Assembly (NCBI GenBank): GCA_964247055.1
Contig: OZ176052.1
Span: forward strand, 4,650,001-4,714,000
Length of the DNA stretch: 64,000 nucleotides
Source of the DNA: Paragordius varius
Lineage: Eukaryota > Nematomorpha
Reading direction: 5' to 3'
Shown: positions 28,809-42,200 of the stretch, in pieces
Layout: every line of letters starts with the position of its first letter
Position numbering within the stretch: position 1 is the stretch's first letter
Notes under the pieces: model-generated
Seen by the model: only the letters and a program-made list of their open reading frames with translations
Database searches by the model: none
What the model was told of the DNA's origin: nothing
Program-made: the position numbers and the translations under genes

Positions 28809-31800
28809 TTAAAGAGAGGAGGCCTATTTAAAAAAATCAAATTAGTTGATGGGCAACATAAATTAATTAATTTATCAAGGCTTTTATTTTACAGTAAAAA
28901 TTAGAATTTAACAGACAAAACGTTTTGTTAAACCTTAATTTATCCCATAAAAATCATTTAATTGCAATCGGAAAATACATAATTGATTGTGTTATGATTA
29001 TTTACATCTCTATTATATACTTTGCGGTTTAAAACAATCATTTGTAATTAAAAAAAATCAAGATTAAAATTGTGGTTGTCTTTATATTTTTACGTTTTGT
29101 CCGTATAATTTTAATTTTTACTGTATGTGTTATATACCTGTTCTGTTGGGCACATTTTTTGCAAAATGTATAAAACCGTTGAATTATTGTTATGATATAA
29201 GTGTTGGAAATATGCGCTATTGCCAAATAATAAGTAACATGATCTGAAAAATAAATATGATAAAAAACTTAACCAATGATGAAACTTAAATTTAGCAAAA
29301 AAATTTAAAATGAAACTAACTAACTTACAAAATTATGTTTTCACGCGTAATATTTGGATAGTAGTAGGCATCAAAAATCCTTCTAAAAAGTTCGATGATA
29401 AAATCATCTTGGTCCTATGATAGGCAAAAAAATAAAATTATTTATCATTCGAAAAATATTTTAGTCGTGTAATTTAATTGAGAGAAGTGATGGTAAAAAA
29501 CTCTGACAGGAGATTTATGAAGCTATTATTTAAGTTTTAACCCTTTGTTAAAAATATTTTTTATTTAAAATTATTATTTTAAAAATAAAATTTACTTTTA
29601 ATATATGTTCATTCGTGTGATAGGCATCACACACTGACAACAATTCTGACAATAACATTGTTAATGTGTGTAAAAATAAATTGTCTTTTACACTTTTCAT
29701 ACTCTTGCTCAACATTTGCAGTAAAATTAGGAAAGTTAAGCTATCAAAACAGTCTGAATTCGGATTTTTAGCGTTGAAATCAATTAAAGTTTTAAAGGCT
29801 TTGGTAACTTCCTTGAACGAAAATGTGAAATCATTTGAATTTTCATGAGCCGATAATGTATTGTCAAATATTTTAGTTAACTTTCCCGGATTTCTGTTGG
29901 GATAAAAGGGGGCTTTTGAATTCTTCGAAGATTTAGATTTTTTAATCAATAGTAACCATTCATGGGTAAATGTAGATATTAGTTGAAAAGTGTAATATTG
30001 AGCAATTTTTATGGCCACAGGATTTTCCTAGATAATTGTTGAATAAATTTTATATTATTATTCTAATCAATAAATTATTTGAAAAACAAATTACGGATAA
30101 GGACAAATTTCATTTTGTAGGGTAAAAATAAAATTGTATTTCTAATGATATAAAAAAAGCAGCAAAAATGGATATTATGAAATTGTCTATTTTAAATATT
30201 TTTCAACTTTATCAAATATATATTTAGCAAAACATTTTTTTCTAATAATGAATTTGGAGCTGTATAAATAGTTTTAATATAATATTAAAATAAAAGTTTA
30301 TCATTTATTTTAGAGAAATTAAAACCAAATAGTATCGCATAAATTCCCAAATCCATTTTAATAATAACAGGTCTAAATGTATTAAATGGACATGTTTTCA
30401 AAATAATACATTAATGAAAAATTATACAGATTCAAGCTTATTGGTATGAAATCAATTACTGAATAAATATGTAAAAAAAATACCATTTTAACGAGGAAAT
30501 ATGATAAAATGTTTTCAGCCTTCTTAGCGCTCATATCCATTCCAGCATCCGTGGAAAATAGGGTAGCGTCATTTTTATTATCATGGTGGGACAAATTTTC
30601 AGAGCTGGTAAAATCATGATTATTTTGTTCTACAACACCAGCACCATTGCCAGAAAGCAATTCTCTAACCCTAATTTCCATTAAAGCCGGTATGAAATGT
30701 ACCATAATTTGGTAAGGATACAGAGATTCTATACGACGTTCTTCCTGTTGTTGTGTAATAGATCTATTTATATCTCCAAACATGACATCAAAAGTATTAT
30801 TATTATTATTATTATTAGAGGTAAATGTCATTTGAGGTGATACATAAAAAGTGACTGAGTCTGAAGGTGGTGTCGTAATGCCTTTTTTATCTGATTGCGA
30901 GTCGTCTGCCTTGGCTAAAACACTATTAGTTTGTGATAAGGCTGTTTTAGTTGTCTCATCCAACGCAAATGATAGCATGGCTGTAAAAATGCCCAATTTT
31001 ACGTTTTTCTATTGTAACAACAAAACTGTAAATATAAATTTGTAAGAGACAAATACAATTTCAACAAGGTAGAGTATGCATTTTAATGGTAACACAGAAG
31101 TGTATGGAAAAAGAAAGGAAATAATTGTTTATTCAACATTTTGTTGTTTTTTCCATCACTGTGTTGCAAATTGCCCTATTATAGTGTGAAATAAGCAATT
31201 ACAACTTCGTCAAGGTATTTATGCATAGACCTGAATATTTGAATCAGTATCCAATATGCTGCTTGCTCTTCATTATATATGCGGCCCGCCAAAAATTTGA
31301 AAATTAACTATTTTAAAAAATATGCTTACTAAATATTAGTAAAATTGATATTTATCATTTTCCAATTAGCAATACGAGTCAGCAAAAATTAGTGAAATAA
31401 AGAGTATTTTTGATAATTTCCATTTTTTAACAGTCTTTTGATTTAAGTCTATTAAAAAATATATTAAGGTCCTATCCTATTTTGATGCGGTCCCCCCGCC
31501 CAATTTTGCGTTAAAAATGGGGCCCGCAAAGCCAACATGTGTTAGACGCCCCTGATATAAATCTAAATTTACCGTAAAAAGCCTATAATAAAAACAGATA
31601 TAAAAGAATATGTACCCGCGGAAGATTGCTGTGATGTAATTCAAAGTCTATTAATTTACATATGGTTGAAGCACATAAATCAATAAAAAACGGATTTCGA
31701 AACAGCATGTATAACATCCTAAAATAAAAAGGATAAAAATATTAGTTTATATTTTTAATTGTATATAATCTAATTATTGTTCGTGATAAATATTGTAAAC

Positions 31801-34612
31801 TAATATACCATCATTATTTCAATATCGCTAATAACCTAAATTAACCTTGAAATTCAAAATAATTATACGCCTATAATTTATTTCTAAAAATTTTAATTAA
31901 TATATTTGTAATTCAACAATTTCATATCAAATTAAACATGTAAATTTTGCATTCATCCAAACTTATCACCCCCTAAAAAATTTCGAACCCTTGAAAACTT
32001 CAACTTCCCCCTAATTGGGTATAATAAGAAATATTTGCATTTTTTTGTGCTTAATAATGGGCTAAACAAAATAATGATTTTACAAAGTCATATTTTTTAT
32101 AAAATATGGAGGAAAATAAGCAAAGGGTTTGACTATTCAAAGATGAATAAGAAGTGCAATATTTCTTATGTGAAAACGATATTTAAAAAAAATTAAAATG
32201 AAATGATTATGAAGAATCCATGATTACGATCCCATCATATCCCTAAATGTTATTTCATGTTTTACTAAATTCAAATCAAAAAACACATTTTACATTTACA
32301 TTAAAAGAAAATAAATCTACCTGAATACGTTTATATCGAATGTAACATTATAAGATTTAGGGTTATTAGTGGAACTATTTTCACTAGCACCGTCGTCGTT
32401 TGTTAAACTGGATTCTTCACTTTTAAATTTTTTATTTTTAGGCAAATTATTCGTTACACAATCAGAATCTGAGAGACGACCTTTTCGTTTATTATTACTA
32501 ATGTTACCATTAATTTTATGGTTTTCGTCCTCTAAAATAAAATCAGCATCTGATGCATCAAGTTTGGCTTCTTTCAATTTTCGGCCTACCCTTTTCTGTG
32601 TGTTGCCCTTTTCTTTAGTGGAACCTCTGTCTGTGTTAATAAGTTTGACAATACCCATTTCCAGAAACAGGCTCCAAAGTTCCTGAGAGTGATCCAATAA
32701 GTTCTCGTGAAAATTAGTGGAGTTATTACCACTATTCACATCCAAAGATTTTGTATTTATACTGTTTATAGTACTATTAATATTTGTGTCAATAGCCATT
32801 AAATAAATTATGTGATTGGATGTAGTTACATGGGTAAGGGCATAAGAATAAAATGGAAACACCAAGCGTTTTCCCCTAAAAAACTCTTGAACGGGATAAA
32901 AATTACTATCTTGCGTAGGAATGTGGTGGCTATCTACAGATAATTTAATATTGGTTTCATTGTTATTACTTGTGTGCGTATTATTAGGGGACATAATTTT
33001 TGTGTTAACGCTAGTCACATACTCATACCGTTCTTTTTCAGCCTGCTCAATGCACCAAATCAATTTTTTTAACCGGTCAATCCATATTGGGCTAGCTAAC
33101 CCAGACTTTTCAACCGTGTTAGGAGTTGTTGAAGTGTTATTCGAACTGAATTCTTTCCGTATATCGTAAGCGAGGGATTGTGTATTCCAAACGATTCTCA
33201 CGTTAGAATCTCTAATCCAACTCATTGTATCAGCAAGCAGGGTACAATATTCGATATGTCCTTTTTTTAAATAACCGCCATCAAATAAACAATAGTTTAG
33301 GAAGGATGGTAAAAGTCGGATGGAATGTAAGATATGATGTTGATCAGGTGCTGCATGTAATGGCAAATTTTTATCGTCCAAGCCCGTTTCAGGGATTGTT
33401 GAAGTTGATGGAACGATAATTTTAATAATTTCCATTAACGTGGGATTCAAATGGCGATCTTTAGGGTTAGTCAATAAATTTGAGAAGTGGAGATGTAATG
33501 TGGCAGATGATTGTGACATAGGTTCAATTAAGCCTAAATTTTCAAAGTGCTGATCAAACATAGCTTTTATATCGTAATTGTCTTTGTAATGATGTACAAA
33601 AGTTTTTACAATCGGTTTAAGTTCACGTCGGAAAAGTTCATAATGTCGTAACCAAATGTGTCGCTTAACACCCAGAGGACATTGAAAGTAAGGACAATTG
33701 GTAGCATCTTTGTATTTTGCCTCTGGATCTAACAAACTATTTTGATTTTTAGGGACGTATGTGTCAAATATACCATCAAAAATATTTTTACATTTATCTG
33801 GTTCGGGTTCATTGATGATTTCAGATTTGATTTTTACATTCCCACGCTTATTTTTTGATTGGCCCTTGGCCTGTGATATCTTTAATTTTATTTTAGGCGC
33901 AGATTTGGATGAGCTAATCACTGTTTCATGTATCGTAGCGAAATCTGAAGGTTTTGGGTATAAAGCGAGTAAAATATGGACATACTTATTTGGTAAGTAT
34001 GGTAAGTTTTCCATGATAAAATATGGGATCATTTTTAATTCGGGTACTAATATAGCAGGAAATATTTTTTCAAGAATTTTAAATAGCGTTTTTAGATGGT
34101 TAATGTTATAAGTGATTTGTTGATCCACGGTTTCTGATTTGTGAATAGGCTTTTTTTCGTTAGTAATAATTTCTATATTAAGCTAAAATATACTTGAAGG
34201 GATGATATCCTTAACCTTTGTGGTTACTATTTTTAAACATCCATTTATCATTTTTAATTTCTTTTTAGTATTTACAACAGCCAACCGATTAGTTTTTTGA
34301 GATTTGCTCTTTTCTGGGGATTGAATATTTAATTCAAGTGGTTTCATTAAACCTGATATCAGTTCTTTTATACGACTCATTATCCTAAATTTAACATAAA
34401 TAATACAAAGTTTTTAGTAAGCATAACAATGAATCGGAGAATTCCGTATGATATATGCTATGCAAATCTAAGAAGGGTAAGGCAGTTTGTATTGAATTTA
34501 GTTTTATAGTATTTTCATTTTGAAATAATTTAATAAATTTCAACGGATCTTTTCTTTTAAGCAGAGCATCCTTTAAAAAACTTTTTCCGTGCACACCTTC
34601 AATATTTTCCAT
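28809..34612 (-). CDS. NELFB: Negative elongation factor B (COBRA1), at least 8 exons, enlarged
   Basis: Subunit of the NELF complex that holds promoter-proximal RNA polymerase II. Exons (minus): 34612-34407, 34384-34194, 34172-32321, 31718-31616, 31008-30484, 30027-29596, 29414-29329, 29216-29138; phases agree throughout. Matches to human: NSIQTALPFLDLH (human LPSLQSALPFLDLH), LFKILEKIFPAI, CPLGVKRHIWLRHYELF, IEYCTLLADTMSWI, LYMLFRNPFFIDL, DDFIIELFRRIFDAYY, TVLYILQKMCPTEQ. Introns 1 and 2 are 22 and 21 bp. About 1160 residues against 580 in human, because of Ser/Asn/Asp-rich insertions in exons 3 and 5. The 3' end is uncertain: either a last exon at 28823-28809 (Ala-Ser-Ser-Leu-stop), or read-through into a MITE ending VYNTYSKN at a stop inside its end repeat. 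Confidence 0.9.
28892..29123. mobile_element. CAGTAAAA-type Tc1/mariner MITE, copy 1 (NELFB 3' end)
   Basis: 232 bp with TA on both sides. The left end CAGTAAAAATTAGAATTT...GACAAAACG matches the inverted right end CGTTTTGTCCGTATAATT...TTTTTACTG. Same terminal CAGTAAAA and GACAAA motifs as the 9.2-kb dimer, so probably mobilised by a related transposase. Confidence 0.85.
31245..31554. mobile_element. hAT-type MITE in NELFB intron 4
   Basis: Right end, read inverted, is CAGGGGCGTCTAACAC followed by a GCGGGCCCC-like GC patch. The left end CAGTATCCAATATGC is followed by GCGGCCCGCC. Flanks ATTTGAAT and ATATAAAT are a decayed 8-bp target duplication (6 of 8). Confidence 0.6.
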
Positions 34613-35322
34613 ATGGATTAATCATGGGTTGAACAAAAAGATGTAATACATTTTTTATTATATTACACTTATAAATGTATCGAGAAGTCGATTCTATTAC
34701 ATCCGTAGTGAAAACACTTTAAAAAATAGAGCTCAAATTATTGCATAAATATCTACAAATTTTTTTTAATAGTAATGCTAAGCTACAATATGTGCCATTA
34801 ATACACAATTAAAAGGCCAAATTTTGAATAAATTTTGGGGAAAATAAACATATGTATCGCAAATTAAAAACCACAAATTTCCCAAAATATGGGGTTACAA
34901 CAGGGAATTATGATAAATTTTTATTTGGGGGTATTGTTTACCAAAAACACATATCATACACTTAAGCGCTATCACATCAATTAAACTATATATTTGAGTG
35001 TAAAATTTTGAATTCTAAAAACGTGTAGACCTATTTGAATTTACTTAATCGTATGTAATTTACCACTCTACGCCATAAAATCTGCTACCAATAGTTTCTT
35101 AAAATAAGCAAAAAAAACAATACGCGATTCCATCATTTCTGCCTATTTGATATATAAACACTTAGGGATAGGGCACATTGCATCCAAAATCGGTAGGGGC
35201 TTGAATATCTTGATAGAATATATATATTATGGTAGGTAAGTGTATCGGAATGATGATGCTTTTGCTTTTACCCTTTAGTAGTATTTTACGAAGTTATTTA
35301 CTTATGGTAAGTACTTTATATT

Positions 35323-37035
35323 GTAAAATGGCAAGATTGCCCAAATTTTTTTAGTAAAGTTTTTAGGTAAATTTGTTTCATTCCAAAAAATATCAAAAAT
35401 ATTAAGAAATTTTTAAGAAGTAGACTCCTCTAAAATTTTTTTGCAGTTCTAAAATGGGTTGGTTTTCTTATATAAACGCGAAAGTGCTAAAATTGCGCAT
35501 AAAAAAATTAAGATATGCTAAATTTTAACATCAAAAATAGTTTTTTTCTGATAAAATAAATATTATGCTTAAACTTTTTTTGAAGCATACTTTATATTTT
35601 AAGGCACGATGAAGTTATAAAAACTTTCTGATATATCATAAAAAAATTAAAAATAATTAAATGATGCTGAACATTACTGCTATTACCTTTAGGGGTAATT
35701 TTATATTCCAGAGTAATTTGAAATGAAAAAGTATTTAAGGTATCAAGCCGAATTTAAAAATATGATTGATTTAGCCTTTTAGATTTATTATACGAAAAAT
35801 TTAATAAAATTAACACTTGGATACAACACACTCATTTTAGTCCTTCGATTCAAATTGGGGTGGTTGGATACCCCAGGCCTGTTTAAAATTAAATTCTTTA
35901 AAAAATATAGAAGGAATCGAGACCATGGCAAAATTTTGCACTTATCTAACATTAATAAACCTAAATATATAAAAAATTTTATTCAAAAATACTTGATACT
36001 ACTTATTTTAAGCTTAAACCGAAAGGTAAAAATTTCGTCAACGTGACATGTGTCAAATTGTAAAATTGAAAAATTATACAAACTACACCGCTTTTTCTAT
36101 ATCTATCAATGTTAGATGTAATTTATATTAAAAATTAGCTTTAGTTTTAACCTTAAAATTAAATAAAGACGATATTTTGCAAAAATTTTGTAAAATAAAA
36201 ATGGCGTCGAAGTAGTTTGAGATGGAGCTTTTTTTAAAAAACAAAATTTTATCAAGATGTTTTGGCATATTTATATAATATTTATCAGGATAGAAGCATA
36301 AATTTAAATTTGGACCGTTTCCTCCAGTAGTTTTTTAAAATTATTAATTTAAATTTAGTCTGGGGTATTTAGATACCCCAATTTGAATCGAAGTGTTAAA
36401 TGAAAAAAATCCCCATCTCAAACTTTTTTTAAAAAAATTAATTGTTGAAACGAACTTCAAACTATTTTTAAGCAAGACGTTATAAAAACGATAAACACAC
36501 TTTTCTATAAAATTTAATAATGCTGATATTTCTATCGCATCAGAATTTTAAATTAAAGGTTTGTATACCGGATTTTTATTAAAAACAATTTATATTAACA
36601 TAAACCTATTTTATCAAAATCTGAGGCGATAGAAATGTTAAGCATTAATAAATTTAAAAACAAAGTTTTTATAATATCTTAAAGCGTTTTTATACCGTTT
36701 CCATTATCCTCAAAATGGTATAAAGTACGCTTCAAAAAAGTTTTGCCAAAAATTAAATTTTATAAAAAGTATGATTTTTCTCAAAAATGTTTTTAGTTGA
36801 TATTAAAATTTACCATATATTTAAAATATCTATCGGTCCCGCCATTGTATTTATTTTAATTGAACTAACTCATTTTAAAAGAGCCAAAAATTTGGGACTT
36901 ACGGAGTCCGCATCTAAAAAATAAAAAATTTAATATTCGCTTATGTAGTTTATGATTTTTAGTGATATTTTTTGGAAAGCAATTATCTTTCATTAAAAAT
37001 AATTATATAACTGGGCAAATTTTGCCATTTAGTGA
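35323..37035. repeat. Long-TIR element, copy 1 (contains a piggyBac-type MITE)
   Basis: The left side has ATGGCAAGATTGCCCA at about 35.33 kb and TTTCATTCCAAAAAATATC at 35.38 kb. The right side has the inverted forms ATTTTTTGGAAAGC (36.97 kb) and TGGGCAAATTTTGCCAT (37.01 kb). The interior resembles 44.6-45.4 kb. Boundaries are approximate and no TSD was identified. Confidence 0.5.
35814..36395. mobile_element. piggyBac-type MITE, copy 2 (opposite orientation to copy 1)
   Basis: 582 bp, TTAA on both sides (35810-35813 and 36396-36399). Ends CACTTGGAT and ATCGAAGTG. Subterminal repeat with the hairpin GGGGTATTTAGATACCCC-like arms near both ends. Interior shares the CGTCGAAGTAGTTTGAGATG-like core with copies 1 and 3 (inverted there). 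Confidence 0.85.
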
Positions 37036-37394
37036 TATGTTGTGAACTTTCTTATCATTCGTAGGGGCTAAAACTAAATGCATCATGATAATCTTTATAT
37101 ATATTTTTTCAAATTTATATATCATCAGGATATTTTTTATGGCCACTGTGTGTATCTAAAGATGTGTATTACGTTTCCTGTTCGCGCATATATCTTTAAT
37201 TGGACAAATAGCCATTTAAGTTTGAGAGTACATAGGAGTCAATAATCTGGCAGCTTATACTAAAGTAAATATTAAAGGTTATATTTGACCCTTACAGAGG
37301 CAAAACTCGTTTATTTATATGATAAATTTCGATAATTATTATATATTTAAATTTTTAGTATAATATTGTGTTTTAAAAGGGTTTAGCGATAATT

Positions 37395-37530
37395 TTGTTT
37401 TAATTACTGCAAAAGATTCACTTTTATTACCTTTAATTACACCTAATTCTTTAGGAGGTATTTTTACCGAAGGCGATTATGTCAAAGAGAAAAACCTGTA
37501 TATTTCATTATATATTAGAAGATTTTTAAA
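37395..37530 (+). other. Possible orphan exon
   Basis: An open stretch reading FVLITAKDSLLLPLITPNSL then GGIFTEGDYVKEKN looks protein-like rather than random AT-rich translation. It is preceded by AG-containing pyrimidine-poor sequence, with no clear partner exon. It could be a decayed gene fragment or an exon of an unrecognised gene. Confidence 0.2.
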
Positions 37531-38736
37531 ATCGTAATAATAAGGTTTCTTATTGTTACCATAAAATTATTATTTAATCAACGGATATATGTTCATGCCC
37601 AAATTGTTAGAATATATCCGTTACCCTTTACCTTTTAATCTATATCAGCCCTTAACAATATATTTTACCCATAATAAATAGCAAAGCATAAATGAAAACA
37701 GCGATTTGCTGTAAAATTAGATGGGTTAAAAACTTAAGCAAGAAACCCATTCCCTGTCTATTTAATCATAATGGCGCCATTATATACGAAACGCTATAAA
37801 TTGCCACAGATTTTAACTTAAACGTATTCATTTGTAATGATATCAACTTTAAAATTTAATTTTTATAAAGATAATAGCATATTTTAACATTCTACTAGCC
37901 AATTATATTTTCCCCCATCAGGTTCATGAAAAAGAGTAGATACAAAATTACCCTAACGTTTTATATGTTTACAATAATATATAACATCAATTTATGTTTG
38001 TTAATAAATGTCCAATTTTTTGAGCCAAAATATAGTAGCATTTCCAGTGAGCAAACATATTATCAAGGTCATCTATATTTCCGGGTTTACCTAAAGATTT
38101 GAGGTAGTATAATGAAAAGGTATTATAGATTCAAATAGTAATATTTTTTCAATTTTATAAATGCATAACTCAATTTATCTTAAAATTTTTATATTCAGTT
38201 TCAAAATAATCAACTAAAAGTGTTACCAAATAGCCGAATCATGTAGATGTATTTTGATCCATAATAGAAGCAAAGACTTTGTATTCCAAAAAAAATTTAT
38301 CAGATTGATATAGCGTAAGCGTAACCCAAATCACTCCTATTATTCTGTTAAAAAAATTTAAAAAATAGAATTAAATTAAGTGATGAATTAATAAAAATTA
38401 AGAATTTAATGAAATACTGTTATTTCATGAGCTTAGTGAAAGAATTATTATATATCGAAAGTTATTATATTGTTGAATCAAAAAGTGTTAAAGAATGAAA
38501 AACATTTTAATTTTATGTTAAAAAATTATACATATATCATTTAGGTTGGCGAAGTTTTGACAGCAAGCTTAACTTTAAATTTGCTTATCATAATGTCAAA
38601 GGGCTATTCTTTTAAATTTGATTTAGAGCGAAAAATATTTTAATAAATTTATGAATTATTTATGTTAAACACTCTGCAAATTAGTTAAATATCTATATCC
38701 ATACTTCGTTATAATAACAGCAACATCCTCTTAAAC

Positions 38737-38978
38737 CGGGGTGTCCACAAAGGGCTTCGCGAGCCGCATTAAGAAATTTATAAAAAAAATTTGATCATAG
38801 AACTGTGAAATGCAAACAAAATATTTAAATTTTTCCCTAGTTTTTTGCTATTCTATTGACTTAAAAAATTTATTTAGGAAATATCAATTTTACTAAAAGT
38901 CTATAAGCATATTTTTGGAATTAAGGATTTTCGATTTTTTTGCAGGCTGCACGGATGGTCGCTTTTTGGACACCCTTG
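38737..38978. mobile_element. hAT-type MITE, 242 bp
   Basis: Ends CGGGGTGTCC and GGACACCCTTG form an inverted repeat. Flanks TCTTAAAC and TCTTTAAC are an 8-bp target duplication with one mismatch. GC patches follow each end (GCGAGCCGC, GCAGGCTGC), as in the other copies of this family. Confidence 0.75.
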
Positions 38979-39291
38979 TCTTTAACCCTCTATTTACACA
39001 AAAAAGTCAATAAAACATCCGTGATAAATTTGCCTATTTTTTACACGAAAGCAAATAATTTCATTCTTATCCACCAATTTTTACATGTTTCAATTATTGA
39101 CTTTTATTTTTTTCCCCATAAAATATGACAATACGTTTTCACATTGATTAAACATTTCATCAAGGTCATTTCGATCGCATGTTTAAGAGGTACTATAAAT
39201 GTGAGTCAAATTTATAAATAAATATTGTCATAATACCGAGAAAAAAACGTTTAAAAATTTATCCCTCTTATTTAAAATTTTTTGGTACAAC

Positions 39292-42200
39292 ATGTATTCG
39301 ATTTTAACAATTCTATTTGGCACAATTGGTGTATTGGCCGCCCAGGGTATAGATAGTCTCCAACCCCAATTAAGTCCATCAGATATTATAACATCATACC
39401 TGAGAAGGGGGTAATTTTATTTTCCAATATTATATGCAATATATTATTATATTATGATAATTTATTATTTCAACATTGTATAGTCGACAACAGACAAGAT
39501 ATCAATTCATTAATACAGTAATATTATATTTATAATAAGAATGGTTTAGTTAGATAATCAATAAATAAAGATTATGTTTAGGGAATATAACCAATATATG
39601 TACATTTCACCTATTCACACATATATATATATTATCGAAAATAAATATTTTTGGTAATTCAACAGATTGTTCCAGATAACTCATGGTACGCTGCAGAATC
39701 TTATCCCCTGTGTCTAACACGGTACCATAATTTGAGTCAAGACTGTTTTGAATTGAAATATGACAGTTTCAGTTTTTTCCCAAGTGCTGTAAAGAAGGTC
39801 AATACATATATATATTATACTATTTGCAGTTCAAGCTCGTAATTTTACATTTCAACTTCGATTTTAATTTATTATGAAACATAAACTTTGAGAAAGAAAG
39901 AATTTAAATTAATGGACGACGAATTTGAAAACGTAAAAGGGCGGGCTTAAAGTCTATTTGGTTTTATCTTTTACTAGATTGTAGCATTAAATTTGGATGG
40001 CACTGCGTTGATTCGTGAACATTATGAAAATTTTAATATCATTAAGTTGATACACAATCAAGAAGGGGGAATACCAACAAAAGATTCACCCCAAAATCCG
40101 AATCTAAGCGTCAAAATTGAAAATACTAGAAGGAATTTCTTGACAAGCATTCCCAGTATATTAATTTATATCTCTTTTTTCAATTATATTCTTGCGTCGT
40201 TTTACCAAAGAAAAATTAGTATTTAATTTTTAAAAATTTCGGTTTTACCCTCTTCAACTTTAAGGGGTAATATTTATAGTGACCAGATTTTTAAATGCAG
40301 TGTAACAACTCTGAACAGAAGGGGGCGGGGTTTACCATCAAAAATTTGCATACAAAATATATTATAATAATATATTTTTAAATAAGTACAATTTTTAAGT
40401 ATAAAAAAATGTATAAATTTATTTTTTGATATATTTTTTGAGTGAATTCGTTTGAGAAGGTTGTTATCAATTTTTAAAATATTAACAAGAATTAGTTGTA
40501 TTATATTTGAAACATAAGATGGTTTTCCGACTTTCAATATTTAATTTAGATTTTTCTGATGTGCACTTGATTACTGTAGAAAAAACGAGTTCAGTCGCAG
40601 CGTTAGTTCCAGATTAAGAGAGAGCGAATTCCACAATTATTAAAACATTATTGTAAGGAACGTAGTTTGTTTTAAAATGATGAAATATTTTCAACCATTT
40701 GTTCTCTACTGTTATTTTTTCTCATGACCAATATTTGAGTTCCTTATCAATATATTTTAACTAACAACACTTTAAAAGATCATTTTCAGAAATATTACTA
40801 TTTGGGAATTTTTGAGAAATATAATCTAATGTTTTTGAACATTGTACAATTAAATTCTGGTTTTAATGTAATCCCACGATTTTATCACTAAATTGTACCG
40901 TCCAGTCTTCTAAATATTTTTAATAGTTGGTATAACACCTTTTTAATGGTCCATAATATCTTGACAATTTATTGCAACTTGCCCTTCGAGGTCGTTTATA
41001 CTGTTGCGAATAGTGAACGGTAGAAAATTATTTTCTGATCTCTTTATTTGCTGCTTCAATTTCCAATATTTTGACACCTTCAACAAGTTTAATGACGTTT
41101 TGAAAAAGAGCAGCTTTATTTTGAAGAAACTCAAGCCATATTGATTTTCTTCAAAAAAGTTTTCTAAAACTGTAGGACATTCTTGCGACAGTAAGATTTT
41201 AAGAGATCATACATTTTCATAATTAATAGCTGGCAAAAGGGCAACGCGTTTATTTAAGTATTTTCTGATATACAACTACCCCTACGAACACAAAAGCGAG
41301 AATAATTTTAATATAAACTTAACTGGATTCTAAAAATCAGGACTTTTTAAAACGTAGCGAATTGCGCGGTTAAAGCTTTCGGTAGTGGCAGAGATTACAC
41401 AAAATAAAAGCAAAAAACAAACATTTTGATTTTGGAATAATTTTGGATCAAAAGAGATATATTAAAGTTTAACAATTCAAAGAATTATTTTTTTTAAATC
41501 ATACTGGATATATGGTGCTACGAATTTGGTCTATAAAAAATTACTTGAATAAGCCTCAAACCTATGGATATAATATTCTAATGTCGCATATTGTTTTCGA
41601 TTTTTTGAGTAAAAATACTAGCCAATCTCATTTCTGATTTTATGCAAATACGTTTAACAATAATTTTATTGTCTTTAGATGAATATTATGATTACAATCA
41701 ACTCTGTCTTTTCTTCACTAAATCGAATGTATATAATGTTCACAGAAACGGGATTCTATACAGGTTCGATTTATATATGTCCACATATAATATTTTTGAC
41801 TGTGGATAATATTTTTATAATTTATGTTGGCAAAAATTAAGTCAAATTTTTTTGTTTAAAAAAATTAAATAATTAATATAATACTTAATTTAAGGAAAAA
41901 TGTAATATTTTGCTGTAAGATACCATAAACAGTAGTTTTAATAGCAATTATATTTTTAATAATTGCATAACTATAATATGATTTATTTAATTAAAAAATA
42001 ATATTTTAGGAAGACTTCACGATTATTATTAGGTTTTATGGCCAAAAACTCTAAAACAACCTAAATTTTTTACGATTTCACACTGTGAAATAATATTGTG
42101 CTTACAATCAATATTTTTCACCTGAAAAATTATTAAAAAACCAAAGCGCCAAACACATCCATAATATGATATAGGAGTTGATAAATACCGCGTATTCAAA

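Larger units (their letters stand above)
34613..39291. other. Repeat-rich intergenic region
   Basis: 4.7 kb between NELFB's start and the secreted-protein gene. It holds a long-TIR element with a nested TTAA MITE (35.32-37.04 kb), a hAT MITE (38.74-38.98 kb) and one stray open segment near 37.4 kb. No complete gene seen. Confidence 0.5.

Noticed and set aside
32369-32686. Plus-strand ORFs across 32.3-34.1 kb
   Set aside because: Antisense to NELFB exon 3, which is supported by strong homology.
40274-40537. Minus-strand ORF in the large intron of the secreted-protein gene
   Set aside because: No motif, no splice partner and a composition typical of AT-rich noise.
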